Of a stretch of DNA of 64,000 nucleotides, positions 36,488 to 45,828 are shown one piece after another. A model generated the notes under the pieces. That model did not search any database. It saw only the letters and a list, made by a program, of their open reading frames with translations, and was not told the origin of the DNA. Source of the stretch: Bordetella parapertussis (GTDB taxonomy: Bacteria; Bacteroidota; Bacteroidia; Chitinophagales; Chitinophagaceae); the NCBI GenBank assembly GCA_943331005.2, contig CALQJX020000003.1, positions 124,001 through 188,000 on the forward strand. The letters are read 5' to 3'. Position numbers and translations under genes: made by a program. Each line of letters starts with the position of its first letter. Positions within the stretch are counted from its first letter, which is position 1.

Positions 36488-37828
36488 TTACTGCTTGTTG
36501 AACTTTGCAGTAGCCTTCTCAGTACCGTTGGCAGCTGTTACACGCAGCAGATACATACCGGGTACACAGGCACCAACATTCACTGTCACCTCGTTGCCGT
36601 TACACACCATGCTGGCAGTAGTTACTACCCTGCCGGTCATATCAAACAGGCTGACGACATCTGTCTTTTCAAGACCTGCCACAGAGAACTGATCATTTAC
36701 CGGATTAGGGAACATTTCCACCACTGCTGCTTCAGGCACAGTACCCACACCTACAGTAGTAAAGGTTTTACGTATGCGCTGGTTGTTGGCATCAGCTATG
36801 TATATTTCGCCATACTTATCTACAGCCACGCCAAACGGAGTGTGCAGGTTACAACCATTCACTGGTCCCAGGTCGCCACCAAAACCCGGTGTACCATTAC
36901 CTACTACAGTGGTTATCACGCCTGCAGTATCTACCATCCTTATCACATCATTGTCAGCATCTGCTATGTAAAGATTGCCGATAGTATCTGTAGCAAGACC
37001 AGCCGGACGATCCAGTTCTGCGAATACAGCCAGTCCGCCATCGCCCGAATAGCCATGGCTGCCTGTTCCTGCATACGTAGTAATAATGCCTGCGGCATCT
37101 ACCTTACGTACGCGGTTGTTGATCATGTCAGAAATATACACATTGCCATTGCGGTCAGCGGCTACTGCATACGGAGAATCGAGCTTGGCAACTACTGCTG
37201 CACCATCATCTCCTGCAAAACCTGCTGTATCATCACCTGCAAAACGGGTTATTACTCCTGCCGGACTTATCTTACGTACCACATTTGCCAGACCATCTGC
37301 AACATACAGATTGCCTGCTTCGTCAAGTGTCATGCCGTATGGGGCACTCAGCTGTGCCGAGATAGCAGGACCACCATTACCGGCAGATCCTATTACACCC
37401 GTTCCTGCCACAGTAGACATGATACCTGCTGCACTCACCTTACGGATCTTGTGGTATGCCGCATCCGATATGTAAACGTTCTTATTCTTATCTACAGCCA
37501 TGCCATAAGGCCTGATCTCTGCAGAAGTACCCAGAGAACCATCTCCGGTACTGCCCAGACCACCATTACCTGCTATGGTAACAATGATTCCGGATGTAAA
37601 TATTTTACGGATCCTGAAGTTGAACTTATCCAGTATGTACACATTTCCTGTAGCATCTACCGACACAAAGTAAGGACCATTCAATTCTGCACCTGTAGCA
37701 GCTGCGCCATCACCGCTGAAGGCACCAACTCCTGTACCGGAAATGGTCTTGATATTTTTCACCTGCGCATCTGCAGTAGTAGAAAACAGTATAGTTGAGA
37801 ACAATAAAACAGGAAAAGTAAATTTCAT
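36488..37828 (-). CDS. Secreted NHL-repeat beta-propeller protein with type IX sorting domain
   Basis: A 446-residue exported protein: signal peptide (residues 1-21, DAQ), six NHL repeats forming a six-bladed propeller (each with a core like PYGMAVDKNKNVYISDAAYHKIRK and a linking GIITTYAGTGSHG), then a Por sorting domain (MFPNPVNDQF ... CVPGMYLLRV ... ATAKFNKQ). NHL propellers bind proteins, sugars or RNA; here the ligand is unknown. A promoter (TTTG 37872-37869, 18 nt, TATATTTG 37850-37843) precedes ATG 37828. It is separated from valS by a structured spacer. Confidence 0.9.
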   Translation of the reverse strand: MKFTFPVLLFSTILFSTTADAQVKNIKTISGTGVGAFSGDGAAATGAELNGPYFVSVDATGNVYILDKFNFRIRKIFTSGIIVTIAGNGGLGSTGDGSLGTSAEIRPYGMAVDKNKNVYISDAAYHKIRKVSAAGIMSTVAGTGVIGSAGNGGPAISAQLSAPYGMTLDEAGNLYVADGLANVVRKISPAGVITRFAGDDTAGFAGDDGAAVVAKLDSPYAVAADRNGNVYISDMINNRVRKVDAAGIITTYAGTGSHGYSGDGGLAVFAELDRPAGLATDTIGNLYIADADNDVIRMVDTAGVITTVVGNGTPGFGGDLGPVNGCNLHTPFGVAVDKYGEIYIADANNQRIRKTFTTVGVGTVPEAAVVEMFPNPVNDQFSVAGLEKTDVVSLFDMTGRVVTTASMVCNGNEVTVNVGACVPGMYLLRVTAANGTEKATAKFNKQ

Positions 37829-37945
37829 ACGGAACGTTTGGTCAAATATAAGGTAAATTCTGTGTCTCCAAAAGGTTTAGGGAACTGCTTTTTTTAGAGC
37901 TGGCAGCCAGCACATTACTGCTATTCAGTAAGTTACAACCTTATG

Positions 37946-38371
37946 CTACCTGGGGCCTATAGATACAAATATGCCATCCAGAAAGCGCTTTTTGTAAGTA
38001 CCGCTGCGTAATTCCAGTGCATCATACCGGTAATCCGAAATACCCACTGTCATTCTTTGCTTCGGATCTCCGTTGATGTTTGTGTAGTAAAGGTTTTTGC
38101 CATCTACAGACAAGGTCCAGTTAAAACGAAGTGTATCCACATCATCGGCACTGCACTTGGTCGGATAGTAATAGTACCCCGTGCTATCATCATTCAGCAC
38201 TATTTCGGCAGCAATACTACATTCTGTTCCTGCTTTTACAGGTACATGTTTGTCTATTACCCACCTGGTGTTTGTAAGCGTTATTACCGGACTTTCTGGC
38301 GCTATTTCCTTCTTGTAACAACTGGTACCAAATAGAGTGGCCAGCATGGATACAAACAGCAATTTCTTCAT
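37946..38371 (-). CDS. Small lipoprotein, possibly lipocalin-like
   Basis: A 141-residue exported lipoprotein: MKKLLFVSMLATLFGTSC with lipobox FGTSC (acylated Cys18). The mature part begins with a charged linker, then has TNTRWVIDKHVPVKAG, as in Bacteroidota lipocalin-like domains, where such a TxW motif starts the first strand. Strand-rich content with two more cysteines that may form a bridge. I chose ATG 38371 as the first residue of the signal peptide; the longer frame to 38392 adds a polar stretch. Function unknown. Confidence 0.7.
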   Translation of the reverse strand: MKKLLFVSMLATLFGTSCYKKEIAPESPVITLTNTRWVIDKHVPVKAGTECSIAAEIVLNDDSTGYYYYPTKCSADDVDTLRFNWTLSVDGKNLYYTNINGDPKQRMTVGISDYRYDALELRSGTYKKRFLDGIFVSIGPR

Positions 38372-38824
38372 TGGAGAGGTTTTTGTAATCAAAATTTTCG
38401 TAAAGATAATATAAATATAGAGAAATCAGCCCTACCCCTCTCCTTATCAGTATATCTGCAGTGCATGGTTCTTTCTGCTGATAAAAGTGCTTCCATTACT
38501 TCGAGATGCCACAAATTATCACCCCTCAAAATGTGGATATGTTTTGTTCATAAATTTGGTTTTCGGCACACCATTTGCGGCATCTGGTTGCAATGAAAAC
38601 CAGGGCAATTCAGTCCTCGCAACTATTATACATTAAGATCAAAATAATGCTTTCATATGCAAAATTTTACGTGCGCAAAAAGTGCGCAATTTTTGCGCAA
38701 AAAACGGGCAAAGATTTGCCTTATTCTTATTGATTAGCAACAGATTAGCTTAAAACAAAAAAAATAGAAAAAAGTGAGCAATTTCAAAACATAAGAACAA
38801 GGACCATATATAACTTCAAATACC
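38372..38824. other. Intergenic region with GCGCAA repeats
   Basis: A 453-nt gap between two minus-strand genes. No gene is seen. Three copies of TGCGCAA or its complement lie within 38671-38700, including the inverted repeat TGCGCAA-TTT-TTGCGCA at 38683-38699, and a small hairpin GGCAAAGATTTGCC follows at 38707-38720. The stretch 38740-38824 is simple AT-rich sequence. No consensus promoter was found for the lipoprotein gene downstream. Confidence 0.5.
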
Positions 38825-40144
38825 CTACTCCTGTTTATTTGCCCCGTCCAGCTTCAGGTTACGCAGTGCCGGTGCCGCAAACCAGGTCACACCCACCACC
38901 AGCAGTGTCATACACCCACCAAAAACTACGGCAGGCACAGTTCCCATCAGCCTGGCAGTAACACCGCTCTCCATTGCCCCCAACTCGTTCGATGAACTGA
39001 TGAACATAGTATTTACAGCTGCTACCCTGCCCCTCATACTGTCTGGTGTATATAATTGTAGTACAGTCCCCCGCACTACCACGCTCACCGCATCAAATAT
39101 GCCGCCGGCAAGCAGCATAGTAAATGCCACCAGAAAACCATAAGATACCGGTATACCGGCCAGATCAAACAACGTATCCGTACCAAAATAACCGCAATAC
39201 CCGAAAACTATGGTTGTCACCCCAAAACCCGCTATACCTATCATCAGCTTGGGCCCTGGCTTGGTTCGTAAAGGAAAGAAAGAGAACAAAAACAGGCATA
39301 TCACCGACCCTATGCCGGGCGCCGCCCTTAGCCAGCCATACCCTACTTCCCCTACCTTCAGTATATCATCGGTAAATACAGGCAGCAAGGCCACCGCTCC
39401 GCCAAAAAGCACTGCAAACATATCCAGAGACAATGCCGCAAGTATCACCTGCGTATTGAACACAAACTTCAGCCCCTCACCCAGACTCTTCAATATTGGC
39501 TCTTTAGCCTTGTTCAGCACTGCCTGCCTGGGTATGCGCCACAAAGCCACCAATCCCAGCGCCTGTATCACCGCCACCCATATCAGACTGTTCGTAAAAC
39601 CTCCCCAGGCTATCATAAATCCGCCTGCAAGCGGGCCCAGCACCGCCCCTGTCTGCCAAGATGCGCTGCTCCATGTCGTCGCATTAGGGTACAGATCCTT
39701 GGGTACCAGCATACCCAGCAGCGAAAAAGTAGAAGGACTCAGAAAGGCACGCAAGGCACCACCGGCAAAGATACCTGCATATACCAGCCACACTATCCCC
39801 TTTACACCCAGCACCGGCAATGTGCCCGGCAAAGCCAGCCCCACAAAAAACACCGAAAGCAACAGATATAAAAGAAAACACTTCACCAGCAAACCCCGCT
39901 TTTCCCGCATATCCACAAAGTGCCCCGAGAACAAAGAGAACCCCACCGCCGGTATCACCTCCCACAAACCTATCATTCCCAGTGCCAGTTTGTCATGGGT
40001 GAGTTTGTATACATAATAGCTGATAATGGCCGCCTGCATATTCAGTGCGCCTATTATAGTAAGCCGCATCAGCAGGTAATTCCTGAAAGAAGGATACTGA
40101 AGGGCTTTATTCTTGTTAAGAAAAGAATTTAATAGACGAGACAA
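38825..40144 (-). CDS. Major facilitator superfamily transporter (EntS-like exporter)
   Basis: A 439-residue membrane protein with about 12 helices. The loop GHFVDMREKRG between helices 2 and 3 is the MFS motif A equivalent, and STFSLLGMLVPKDLYPNATTWSS is typical of the MFS_3/EntS group (enterobactin exporter and relatives). The substrate cannot be read. A TATTTTTG element at 40173-40166 (minus) lies upstream, so the longer open frame (to 40168) cannot be fully translated; I place the start at TTG 40144 (MSRLLNSFLNKNKALQYPSF), but a later start at residue 26 is possible. Divergent from the FtsX-type permease. Confidence 0.82.
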   Translation of the reverse strand: MSRLLNSFLNKNKALQYPSFRNYLLMRLTIIGALNMQAAIISYYVYKLTHDKLALGMIGLWEVIPAVGFSLFSGHFVDMREKRGLLVKCFLLYLLLSVFFVGLALPGTLPVLGVKGIVWLVYAGIFAGGALRAFLSPSTFSLLGMLVPKDLYPNATTWSSASWQTGAVLGPLAGGFMIAWGGFTNSLIWVAVIQALGLVALWRIPRQAVLNKAKEPILKSLGEGLKFVFNTQVILAALSLDMFAVLFGGAVALLPVFTDDILKVGEVGYGWLRAAPGIGSVICLFLFSFFPLRTKPGPKLMIGIAGFGVTTIVFGYCGYFGTDTLFDLAGIPVSYGFLVAFTMLLAGGIFDAVSVVVRGTVLQLYTPDSMRGRVAAVNTMFISSSNELGAMESGVTARLMGTVPAVVFGGCMTLLVVGVTWFAAPALRNLKLDGANKQE

Positions 40145-40165
40145 ATGCAGGATTTTGGTACATGG

Positions 40166-40207
40166 CAAAAATATTCTTTAAGAACAACATTAAGACGACT
40201 AAATTTG
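40166..40207. promoter_or_regulatory. Divergent promoters for the MFS and permease genes
   Basis: Minus strand: TATTTTTG at 40173-40166. Plus strand: TAAATTTG at 40200-40207 with TTTA 19 nt upstream (40177-40180). The two -7 elements face away from each other within 42 nt. Confidence 0.5.
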
Positions 40208-40214
40208 TACACCA

Positions 40215-41471
40215 ATGATAAATCTCGGCCAGATAACAGCTACTAGCATCTCCCAGGCATTCCTGGAACTGAAGGCCAACAAACTGCGTACCTTTTTGTC
40301 ATTACTTGGCATCACCATAGGTATCTTCTGTATCATATCGGTACTTACAGTACTGGATAGTCTCAAGAATTCCATTCAGAAAGATATGGCCACCCTGGGT
40401 AGCGATGTATTATATATAGGTCGCTGGCCATGGATGGATGATGGCGGAGAATATAAATGGTGGGAATACTGGCGCAGGCCCGGCATGACCCCACAGGATG
40501 TTAGAGCCATTGAATCGCAGGTACCCGATGCCGCTACCGCTACCCTCTGCCTCAATACCCGCCGGCTCACGGTCAAGTATAAGGACATGGAATTAAGCAG
40601 TATTGCCGGCTATGCGGTAATGAGCTTTTTCGATAAGGTACAGAATATAGATATTGAAACCGGCCGCTACCTCAGCACTTCAGAGCTCGACGGTGGCAAT
40701 AATTCGGTGGTACTGGGATATGCGGTCTATCGAAACCTCTTCCCCGGCAATATTGACCCATTGGGTAAAAGCATTAGTTTCCTGGGGCGAAGGTTCAATG
40801 TGGTGGGAGTAATGAAGAAAGCCGGACAGAACATGGCCGGATTCGATTACGACAACTCTGTCATCTTCTCCTACTATGCCGCTGCTTCCCTGCTCGATGT
40901 AAGATCAAATAACTACGACCCCATGCTGGCAGTTAAGGCCGCCAAAGGAAAGAATATTGATGAAGTGAAATATGAAGTTGCAGGGGTGCTGCGCCGCACC
41001 AGAAAAGTAAGACCCGGCGAACCCGACAACTTCTCCATCAACCAGCTCAGTCAGGTATCAGAAAGATTGAATATGGTTTTCGGAACTATAGATATTGTTG
41101 CATGGTTCATTGGTGGACTATCACTGTTGGTGGGCGCATTTGGCATTGCCAACATCATGTTTGTAACGGTAAAAGAAAGGACCAGGGTCATAGGGCTAAA
41201 GAAGGCAATAGGCGCACCACGCCGCTCCATATTACTGGAATTTCTGCTGGAAGCTGTGGTGCTCTCTATGATGGGCGGATTGATAGGTATCATTATTGTA
41301 ATACTGCTCAGCTTCATCGTCACCTTCGCCTTCAATTTCGAGGTAGTACTGTCCTTAACTAATTTTTTGGTAGGGATATTTGTTTCTATATTCGTGGGTG
41401 TGTTGGCGGGTATCATTCCGGCCATTTCTGCATCCAAACTCGATCCGGTTGTAGCAATAAGATCAAATTAA
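40215..41471 (+). CDS. MacB/FtsX-type ABC transporter permease
   Basis: A 418-residue permease with four membrane helices: one after a short cytoplasmic N-terminus (LLGITIGIFCIISVLTVLD) and three at the C-terminus (GGLSLLVGAFGIANIMFVTV, VVLSMMGGLIGIIIVILL, FLVGIFVSIFVGVLAGIIP). A MacB-type periplasmic core domain fills residues about 45-270. The ERTRVIGLKKAIGAPRRSI coupling helix contacts the ATPase. The ATPase gene is not adjacent, so it must come from elsewhere. Family roles include lipoprotein release, macrolide efflux and peptide-signal relay. It is followed by the phosphoribosyltransferase gene after 6 nt. Confidence 0.9.
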   Translation: MINLGQITATSISQAFLELKANKLRTFLSLLGITIGIFCIISVLTVLDSLKNSIQKDMATLGSDVLYIGRWPWMDDGGEYKWWEYWRRPGMTPQDVRAIESQVPDAATATLCLNTRRLTVKYKDMELSSIAGYAVMSFFDKVQNIDIETGRYLSTSELDGGNNSVVLGYAVYRNLFPGNIDPLGKSISFLGRRFNVVGVMKKAGQNMAGFDYDNSVIFSYYAAASLLDVRSNNYDPMLAVKAAKGKNIDEVKYEVAGVLRRTRKVRPGEPDNFSINQLSQVSERLNMVFGTIDIVAWFIGGLSLLVGAFGIANIMFVTVKERTRVIGLKKAIGAPRRSILLEFLLEAVVLSMMGGLIGIIIVILLSFIVTFAFNFEVVLSLTNFLVGIFVSIFVGVLAGIIPAISASKLDPVVAIRSN

Positions 41472-41477
41472 TAGTCC

Positions 41478-41978
41478 ATGAAGGAAAAAAGGATACTTGT
41501 ACTCGATAAACAACGAATAGATTTCAAATTGCGCCGCATGGCGTTTGAGATCTGGGAACGTAACTGCGATGAAAAAGAAATAGTGGTTATGGGCATAGAA
41601 GGCAGTGGCAAGGTAGTTGCCGACAATCTGGTTGAGATCTTGAAAGAGATAAGCCCGCTGGAAATAAAATGCTTCACACTGGCCATCAACAAAAAAAGCC
41701 CTATCAACTTCGTTTTCGAAACAAAAGAAGACCTCAACAACAAAACAGTTATACTGGTAGACGATGTTGCCAACTCAGGAAAAACACTCCTGTATTGCCT
41801 CAATGGTATACTTGCCTTCAACCTGAAAAAAGTAATGGTAACTGTGCTGGTAGACAGGAAACATAAATCCTTCCCTATTGCCACAGACATAGTAGGGCAC
41901 ACCATTGCCACTACCATACAAGACCATATAGAAGTGGAAACAGCTGGCAAAAAAGTAAAAGCAGTGTATCTGGAGTAA
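41478..41978 (+). CDS. Phosphoribosyltransferase family protein (PyrR-like)
   Basis: A 166-residue type I phosphoribosyltransferase fold. The PRPP-binding motif VILVDDVANSGKTL is at about residues 91-104. The N-terminus (KEKRILVLDKQRIDFKLRRMAFEIWERN) is like the hood of PyrR and hypoxanthine transferases. Substrate base unknown. It follows the permease gene by 6 nt and may be co-transcribed, though the two functions are not clearly linked. Confidence 0.82.
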   Translation: MKEKRILVLDKQRIDFKLRRMAFEIWERNCDEKEIVVMGIEGSGKVVADNLVEILKEISPLEIKCFTLAINKKSPINFVFETKEDLNNKTVILVDDVANSGKTLLYCLNGILAFNLKKVMVTVLVDRKHKSFPIATDIVGHTIATTIQDHIEVETAGKKVKAVYLE

Positions 41979-42116
41979 GGTAACTATACCAATTTTACTA
42001 TTGACAACGAACATTTAAATTGCTACTTTAGTCGGACGAAAGAAATGACAAGTGCAACAATACCTGCATCTGTTTCTCAACCATATTACATTACTTAAAA
42101 ATCACATTTCGACATA

Positions 42117-43070
42117 ATGTCATTTACATTGGTCATTCATGGAGGAGCTGGCAATATCACTCCCGCAATCATGAACGCGCAGCAGGAAGCTGAATATACA
42201 GCAGCATTACATTCGGCACTCAAAAAAGGATCAGACGTTCTAAAAGCGGGCGGCACTGCAACAGATGGTGTTATAGCAGCCATTTGCGAAATGGAAGATA
42301 ATCCGCTTTTCAATGCAGGTCGTGGTTCTGTTTTTACCAAAAAGGGTATCAACGAAATGGATGCCGCTATCATGGATGGTAGCAATCTGGCAGCTGGCGC
42401 AGTTGCCGGTGTTCGCAACATAAAAAACCCCATTAAGCTGGCAAGAGAAGTAATGTTGCACTCCGGTCACGTTTTCCTTTGCAATGAAGGTGCTGCCGAA
42501 TTTGCACTGAAACAGGGTATAGAAACAGCAACTGACGAATATCTTTTTAATAAATCCCGTTACGACCAGTGGGTAGAGATAAGAGATACCGATTATACTC
42601 AGCTCGACCACAAAGGAGATAACCTGAAAGGTCCTGTTCCCAATACGGGGCATAAATTTGGTACCGTAGGCGCAGTAGCCTGCGATATGTATGGCAATAT
42701 TGCCGGTGGCACCTCTACAGGTGGCATGACCAACAAACGTTTCAGCCGCATTGGCGATAGCCCTGTAATAGGCGCCGGCACCTATGCGAATAATAAAACC
42801 TGCGCTATTTCCTGCACAGGCCATGGCGAGTTCTTCCTGAGGGCAGTTGTTGCCTATGACATATCCTGCCTCATAGAATACAAAGGACTTTCCCTGCAGG
42901 CTGCCTGCGAATTTGTGATAAAGGACAAACTGGTGAAAATGGGCGGTGAAGGTGGCCTCATTGCTGTAGACAGCAAGGGCAACTTTGACTTCTGCTTTAA
43001 CTCTGCAGGCATGTACCGTGGTATGACCAACAGCGAAGGAAAAGAAATTGTAGCTTACTACGGTGAGTAA
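42117..43070 (+). CDS. iaaA: Isoaspartyl peptidase / L-asparaginase (Ntn hydrolase)
   Basis: Autoprocessing enzyme that cleaves isoaspartyl dipeptides and asparagine. The 317-residue precursor begins VIHGGAGNI, has NPLFNAGRGSVF near residues 61-72 and the cleavage site G-T-V-G-A-V-A, where Thr183 becomes the N-terminal nucleophile of the small subunit. GGTSTGGMTNKRFSRIGDSPVIGAGTYA and CTGHGEFFLRAVVA follow, giving the substrate contacts. No signal peptide, so it acts in the cytoplasm on damaged peptides. ATG 42117. Transcribed alone or with dnaX downstream (93-nt gap). Confidence 0.94.
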   Translation: MSFTLVIHGGAGNITPAIMNAQQEAEYTAALHSALKKGSDVLKAGGTATDGVIAAICEMEDNPLFNAGRGSVFTKKGINEMDAAIMDGSNLAAGAVAGVRNIKNPIKLAREVMLHSGHVFLCNEGAAEFALKQGIETATDEYLFNKSRYDQWVEIRDTDYTQLDHKGDNLKGPVPNTGHKFGTVGAVACDMYGNIAGGTSTGGMTNKRFSRIGDSPVIGAGTYANNKTCAISCTGHGEFFLRAVVAYDISCLIEYKGLSLQAACEFVIKDKLVKMGGEGGLIAVDSKGNFDFCFNSAGMYRGMTNSEGKEIVAYYGE

Positions 43071-43163
43071 TAGAAAAACGAGACTGATAAGTACTTGTTG
43101 CTGTTACATTTTTAAGTGAACTTTGTCAAATAGTGAATTAGAAATACTGAGGAGAAATAACTA

Positions 43164-45029
43164 ATGTCTGATTATATAGTATCTGCGAGGAAATACAGGC
43201 CCCAAACGTTCGATACGGTTGTGGGACAGGAACATATCACCACCACGCTTAAGAATGCGATCAAGAACCAGCATCTGGCTCACGCATATCTCTTTTGTGG
43301 TCCGCGTGGTGTGGGCAAAACTACCTGTGCCAGGATACTAGCTAAAACTATCAACTGTGAGCACCCTACATCCGATATTGAGGCATGTGGCACCTGCAGT
43401 ACCTGTGTCAGCTTCAAAGATAGCACATCATTCAATGTCTTCGAGCTCGATGCGGCAAGCAACAACTCTGTAGAAGACATCCGCGAGCTTACCAGTCAGG
43501 TTCGCTTTGCACCACAACACGGCAAATACAAGATATACATAATTGATGAGGTGCACATGTTGAGCGCCTCGGCATTTAATGCCTTCCTGAAAACACTGGA
43601 GGAACCACCACCCTATGCTATCTTCATTCTGGCAACCACTGAAAAGCACAAGATATTACCCACTATCCTGAGTCGCTGTCAGATATTCGATTTCAAAAGG
43701 ATCACTACCCACGACATAGTGGTGCACCTGCAGGGAATAGCCAGTAAGGAAAGTATGATAGCCAATGAAGCAGCACTGCACGTAATAGCGCAGAAGAGCG
43801 AGGGCTGTATGCGCGATGCGCTGTCCATGCTGGATAGGATCGCCAGCTTCACCAATGGCATGCTTACCTATGCCAATACCATGGAGCACCTCAATCTGCT
43901 GGATGCTGATTATTATTTCAGGCTCACAGATGCTATGCTTTCTCAGGATGTAGCTTCAACACTGCTGCTGCTGGATAGTGCCCTGGAAAAAGGATTTGAA
44001 GGTGATGTCATCATTGGCGGACTTTCAGAACACTTCCGTAACCTGATGTTGTGCAAGGACCCACGTATGGCCAAGTTGTTGGATGTACCTAACGAGCACA
44101 AACCTGTATATCACGAAAAAGCAAACCAGACGCCTCCATCCTTCATTATCTCTGCATTGAATGTACTGAATGACAGTGAGCTGCAATACAAGTCATCTAC
44201 CAATAAAAGGTTGCATGTAGAATTGTGCCTCATTCGTTTGTGTTTTCTGCTTCAATTCACCAAACCTCAGCAACTGGGTACCGGCGACGGTGGTGAAAAA
44301 AAAAACACTGATAGTGTAGCAAACACCCACACAGAGGCGCCCATAACAACCAATACTGCACCTGTATACACGCCTGCGCCACCAACTCCTGCACAACAAC
44401 CAGTACAACAGGCGGCACCTGCGCAGCAACAGTACACACCTCCTGTACAACAAAGCGCACCACTGGTGCAGGAACCAATACAGACAGCACCACCACCAGC
44501 GGCAAATGTAACATCACCGGCACCTGCGCCTGCAAGGCCGGTAGTACCAACAGGTACACCAGCCTCATCATCCAGAAAAGTGAGTATGGATCTGCTGGGC
44601 GATCTGGACAGCGCACTATCTGCAGCAGCAGCAAGTAAAGCCGCACTGCAAACAGAGCTCACCAACGAACTGGGGCAGGAATTGTTTGAGAAATACAAGC
44701 AGGAGATGAAAACAGCTGACAAAAGTGTGATTGTAGCTCAGTTCTCGCTGATGCATGCTGAGGTGTATCCACCCGATGAGATAAGACTGATAACCCCTGG
44801 TGTACTCACCGATACTTATGCCAAAGAACAGCGTGGCAGCCTCATAGACTTCTGTATGAATGAAGCCAAAATTAGGGTTCGTATCACCACAGAGATAAGG
44901 GAAGATAAATCTATGGCTGCAGAGCAAAACAGAGTACTGAGCAAAAGCGAGATGTACGAAAGCATGGCCAACATGAACCCCAACCTTGCGAAACTAAAAG
45001 AAGGCCTGGGGCTGCAGATAGAATACTAA
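43164..45029 (+). CDS. dnaX: DNA polymerase III subunits gamma and tau
   Basis: Clamp-loader ATPase. The 621-residue tau product has the Walker A GPRGVGKTT at residues 46-54, four zinc ligands (Cys65, 75, 78, 81), the IIDEVHMLS Walker B, sensor 1 (LATTEKHKILPTILSRCQ) and the collar domain to about residue 370. A Pro/Gln/Ala-rich linker spans about 390-475, followed by the tau-specific C-terminal domain (LLGDLDSALSAAAASK onward) that contacts the polymerase. A ten-adenine run falls at codons 378-381, at the collar/linker boundary, and may yield a shorter gamma form. It converges with the LOG gene, 7 nt away. Confidence 0.96.
   Translation: MSDYIVSARKYRPQTFDTVVGQEHITTTLKNAIKNQHLAHAYLFCGPRGVGKTTCARILAKTINCEHPTSDIEACGTCSTCVSFKDSTSFNVFELDAASNNSVEDIRELTSQVRFAPQHGKYKIYIIDEVHMLSASAFNAFLKTLEEPPPYAIFILATTEKHKILPTILSRCQIFDFKRITTHDIVVHLQGIASKESMIANEAALHVIAQKSEGCMRDALSMLDRIASFTNGMLTYANTMEHLNLLDADYYFRLTDAMLSQDVASTLLLLDSALEKGFEGDVIIGGLSEHFRNLMLCKDPRMAKLLDVPNEHKPVYHEKANQTPPSFIISALNVLNDSELQYKSSTNKRLHVELCLIRLCFLLQFTKPQQLGTGDGGEKKNTDSVANTHTEAPITTNTAPVYTPAPPTPAQQPVQQAAPAQQQYTPPVQQSAPLVQEPIQTAPPPAANVTSPAPAPARPVVPTGTPASSSRKVSMDLLGDLDSALSAAAASKAALQTELTNELGQELFEKYKQEMKTADKSVIVAQFSLMHAEVYPPDEIRLITPGVLTDTYAKEQRGSLIDFCMNEAKIRVRITTEIREDKSMAAEQNRVLSKSEMYESMANMNPNLAKLKEGLGLQIEY
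44295..44309 (+). promoter_or_regulatory. Candidate programmed slippage/frameshift site in dnaX
   Basis: In frame the sequence reads GAA AAA AAA AAC ACT, i.e. A10 (44296-44305) including the heptamer A-AAA-AAC. One extra A, or a -1 ribosomal shift, leads within three codons to CAC TGA. One missing A leads to ACA CTG ATA GTG TAG. Both alternative frames therefore stop within about eight codons, giving proteins of about 382-384 residues, the size expected of gamma. Confidence 0.65.
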
Positions 45030-45036
45030 ACGGCTT

Positions 45037-45828
45037 TTAAGATTTGAACTTTGAAGACAAGTGTCTGAAGAAGTTACTGCTTTTCTCACCCAATATACCT
45101 ATCGGTTTCACTTTAGATACCTTCTTGAGTCCGTAGCCTTCTACTGCATACTTGTTTATGTGGTTTACCGCATCTTCAACAGAATCTGTAAAAAGGAACA
45201 GATCAGCATCATCCGGCGCAATGGTCTTTTCAGCAACCATTTTATGAATGTGTGCCATTAATTCCTGATGATATGCAGTGCCCATGAGCACCACCGGGAA
45301 CCTGCTGATCTTACCGGTTTGTATAAGGGTAATGGCTTCGAAGAACTCATCCATAGTGCCATAGCCGCCGGGCATCACTACAAATGCATAGGAATACTTG
45401 GTAAGCAGTACTTTCCTAACAAAGAAGTACTTGATATTCACCCAACTATCGAGATATTTATTAGGATTCTGCTCCATAGGGAGCACAATATTGCAACCTA
45501 CTGACCTGCCACCTACATCATGTGCACCTCGATTGGCAGCCTCCATGATTCCCGGACCGCCACCGGTAAGAATGGTAAACCCAATCGAAGCTATCTCTGC
45601 ACTTACAGTACGGGTGAGTATATAATAAGGATGATCTTCTTTGAAACGCGCAGAACCAAATACAGTAACGCATGGCCCTAAAAAGTGTAATTTCCTGAAA
45701 CCGAGAATGAATTCTTTCATTACATCGATCACAAAAACAAATTCTTTCCATCTGGAATGTGGCCCTTCAAGGAATACTTTTTCTTTGTGAGAACCGACAG
45801 GGGTGAAATCTTTACTGGAATCAATCAT
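45037..45828 (-). CDS. LOG-family protein (TIGR00730; nucleotide 5'-monophosphate N-ribosidase fold)
   Basis: A 263-residue Rossmann-fold protein. The LOG motif PGGYGTMDEFFE is near residues 160-171, with the partner GGGPGIMEAANRGA near 95-108. Family members remove ribose phosphate from cytokinin or other nucleotide monophosphates; the bacterial substrate is often unknown. ATG 45828 shares its A with the TGA of the upstream yodC-like gene, so the pair is translationally coupled. Upstream of the pair lies a CRP/FNR-type site. It ends in a KSSNFFRHLSSKFKS tail. Confidence 0.88.
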   Translation of the reverse strand: MIDSSKDFTPVGSHKEKVFLEGPHSRWKEFVFVIDVMKEFILGFRKLHFLGPCVTVFGSARFKEDHPYYILTRTVSAEIASIGFTILTGGGPGIMEAANRGAHDVGGRSVGCNIVLPMEQNPNKYLDSWVNIKYFFVRKVLLTKYSYAFVVMPGGYGTMDEFFEAITLIQTGKISRFPVVLMGTAYHQELMAHIHKMVAEKTIAPDDADLFLFTDSVEDAVNHINKYAVEGYGLKKVSKVKPIGILGEKSSNFFRHLSSKFKS

